Shown piece by piece: positions 5,189-5,249 of a DNA stretch of 5,249 nt; the stretch's first letter is position 1; the number at the start of each line of letters is the position of its first letter. The position numbers were made by a program, and so were the translations under genes. Source of the stretch: Actinoplanes liguriensis (GTDB taxonomy: Bacteria; Actinomycetota; Actinomycetes; Mycobacteriales; Micromonosporaceae); NCBI GenBank assembly GCA_000715855.1, contig KL571370.1, forward strand, positions 14,695 to 19,943. The letters run 5' to 3'. The notes under the pieces were generated by a model, which saw only the letters and a program-made list of their open reading frames with translations, made no database searches and was not told the DNA's origin.

Positions 5189-5249
5189 CTGCCGCGGTTG
5201 CGGGCCCGGGTGGCTCGGCGGGGGTTGATCTTGGGGTAGCCGTGCCCCG

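Noticed and set aside
5165..5238. 24-codon plus-strand open frame after the catalase
   Set aside because: Starts inside the hairpin loop, has no ribosome site, is Arg-rich and has no recognisable motif.

Overview
The window comes from a high-GC actinomycete. Coding regions have strongly G/C-biased third positions, and three features are typical of Actinomycetota: an RsbW-like ATPase tail of the kind often fused to a MEDS domain, a 'putative sensor' membrane domain, and a stress-sigma promoter of the GTTT-N15-GGGTAT type. A filamentous soil genus such as Actinoplanes or a relative would fit, but the sequence alone does not fix the genus. The first 16 bases are residual Tn5/Nextera adapter, so the left edge is an artificial contig end and the first gene is cut there.

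Layout, left to right. (1) 17-347 (+): C-terminal 109 residues of an anti-sigma-factor-type ATPase (HATPase_c_2). (2) 376-1545 (+): a zinc- and NAD(P)-dependent alcohol dehydrogenase of the formaldehyde-dehydrogenase-like branch, 28 nt after gene 1 and probably cotranscribed. (3) 1535-2173 (-): a stand-alone membrane 'sensor' domain protein with no kinase, whose 3' end overlaps the dehydrogenase by 11 bp tail to tail. Its ATG sits 6 nt after a TANNNT box, suggesting a leaderless mRNA. (4) 2258-2647 (-): a small orphan protein with a PEGA-like beta domain and a C-terminal membrane anchor. (5) 2648-2837: a divergent intergenic region holding a strong candidate SigB/SigF-class promoter for the catalase, whose -10 box lies in a perfect 11-bp inverted repeat. 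(6) 2838-5081 (+): a 747-residue large-subunit (clade 2, HPII/KatE-type) catalase. (7) 5082-5249: two tandem hairpins that pair fully only as plus-strand RNA, the likely catalase terminator, then about 60 bases with no gene I can support.

Taken together this is a stress and detoxification neighbourhood: peroxide removal by the catalase under a general-stress-type promoter, a probable aldehyde/alcohol dehydrogenase, a partner-switching type regulator and two membrane proteins of unknown role. A functional link between them is inference from proximity. I see no CRISPR array, tRNA, rRNA, insertion sequence or clear new defence or biosynthetic system. The items most worth a second look are the catalase promoter/palindrome, the tandem 3' hairpins and the two poorly understood membrane proteins.
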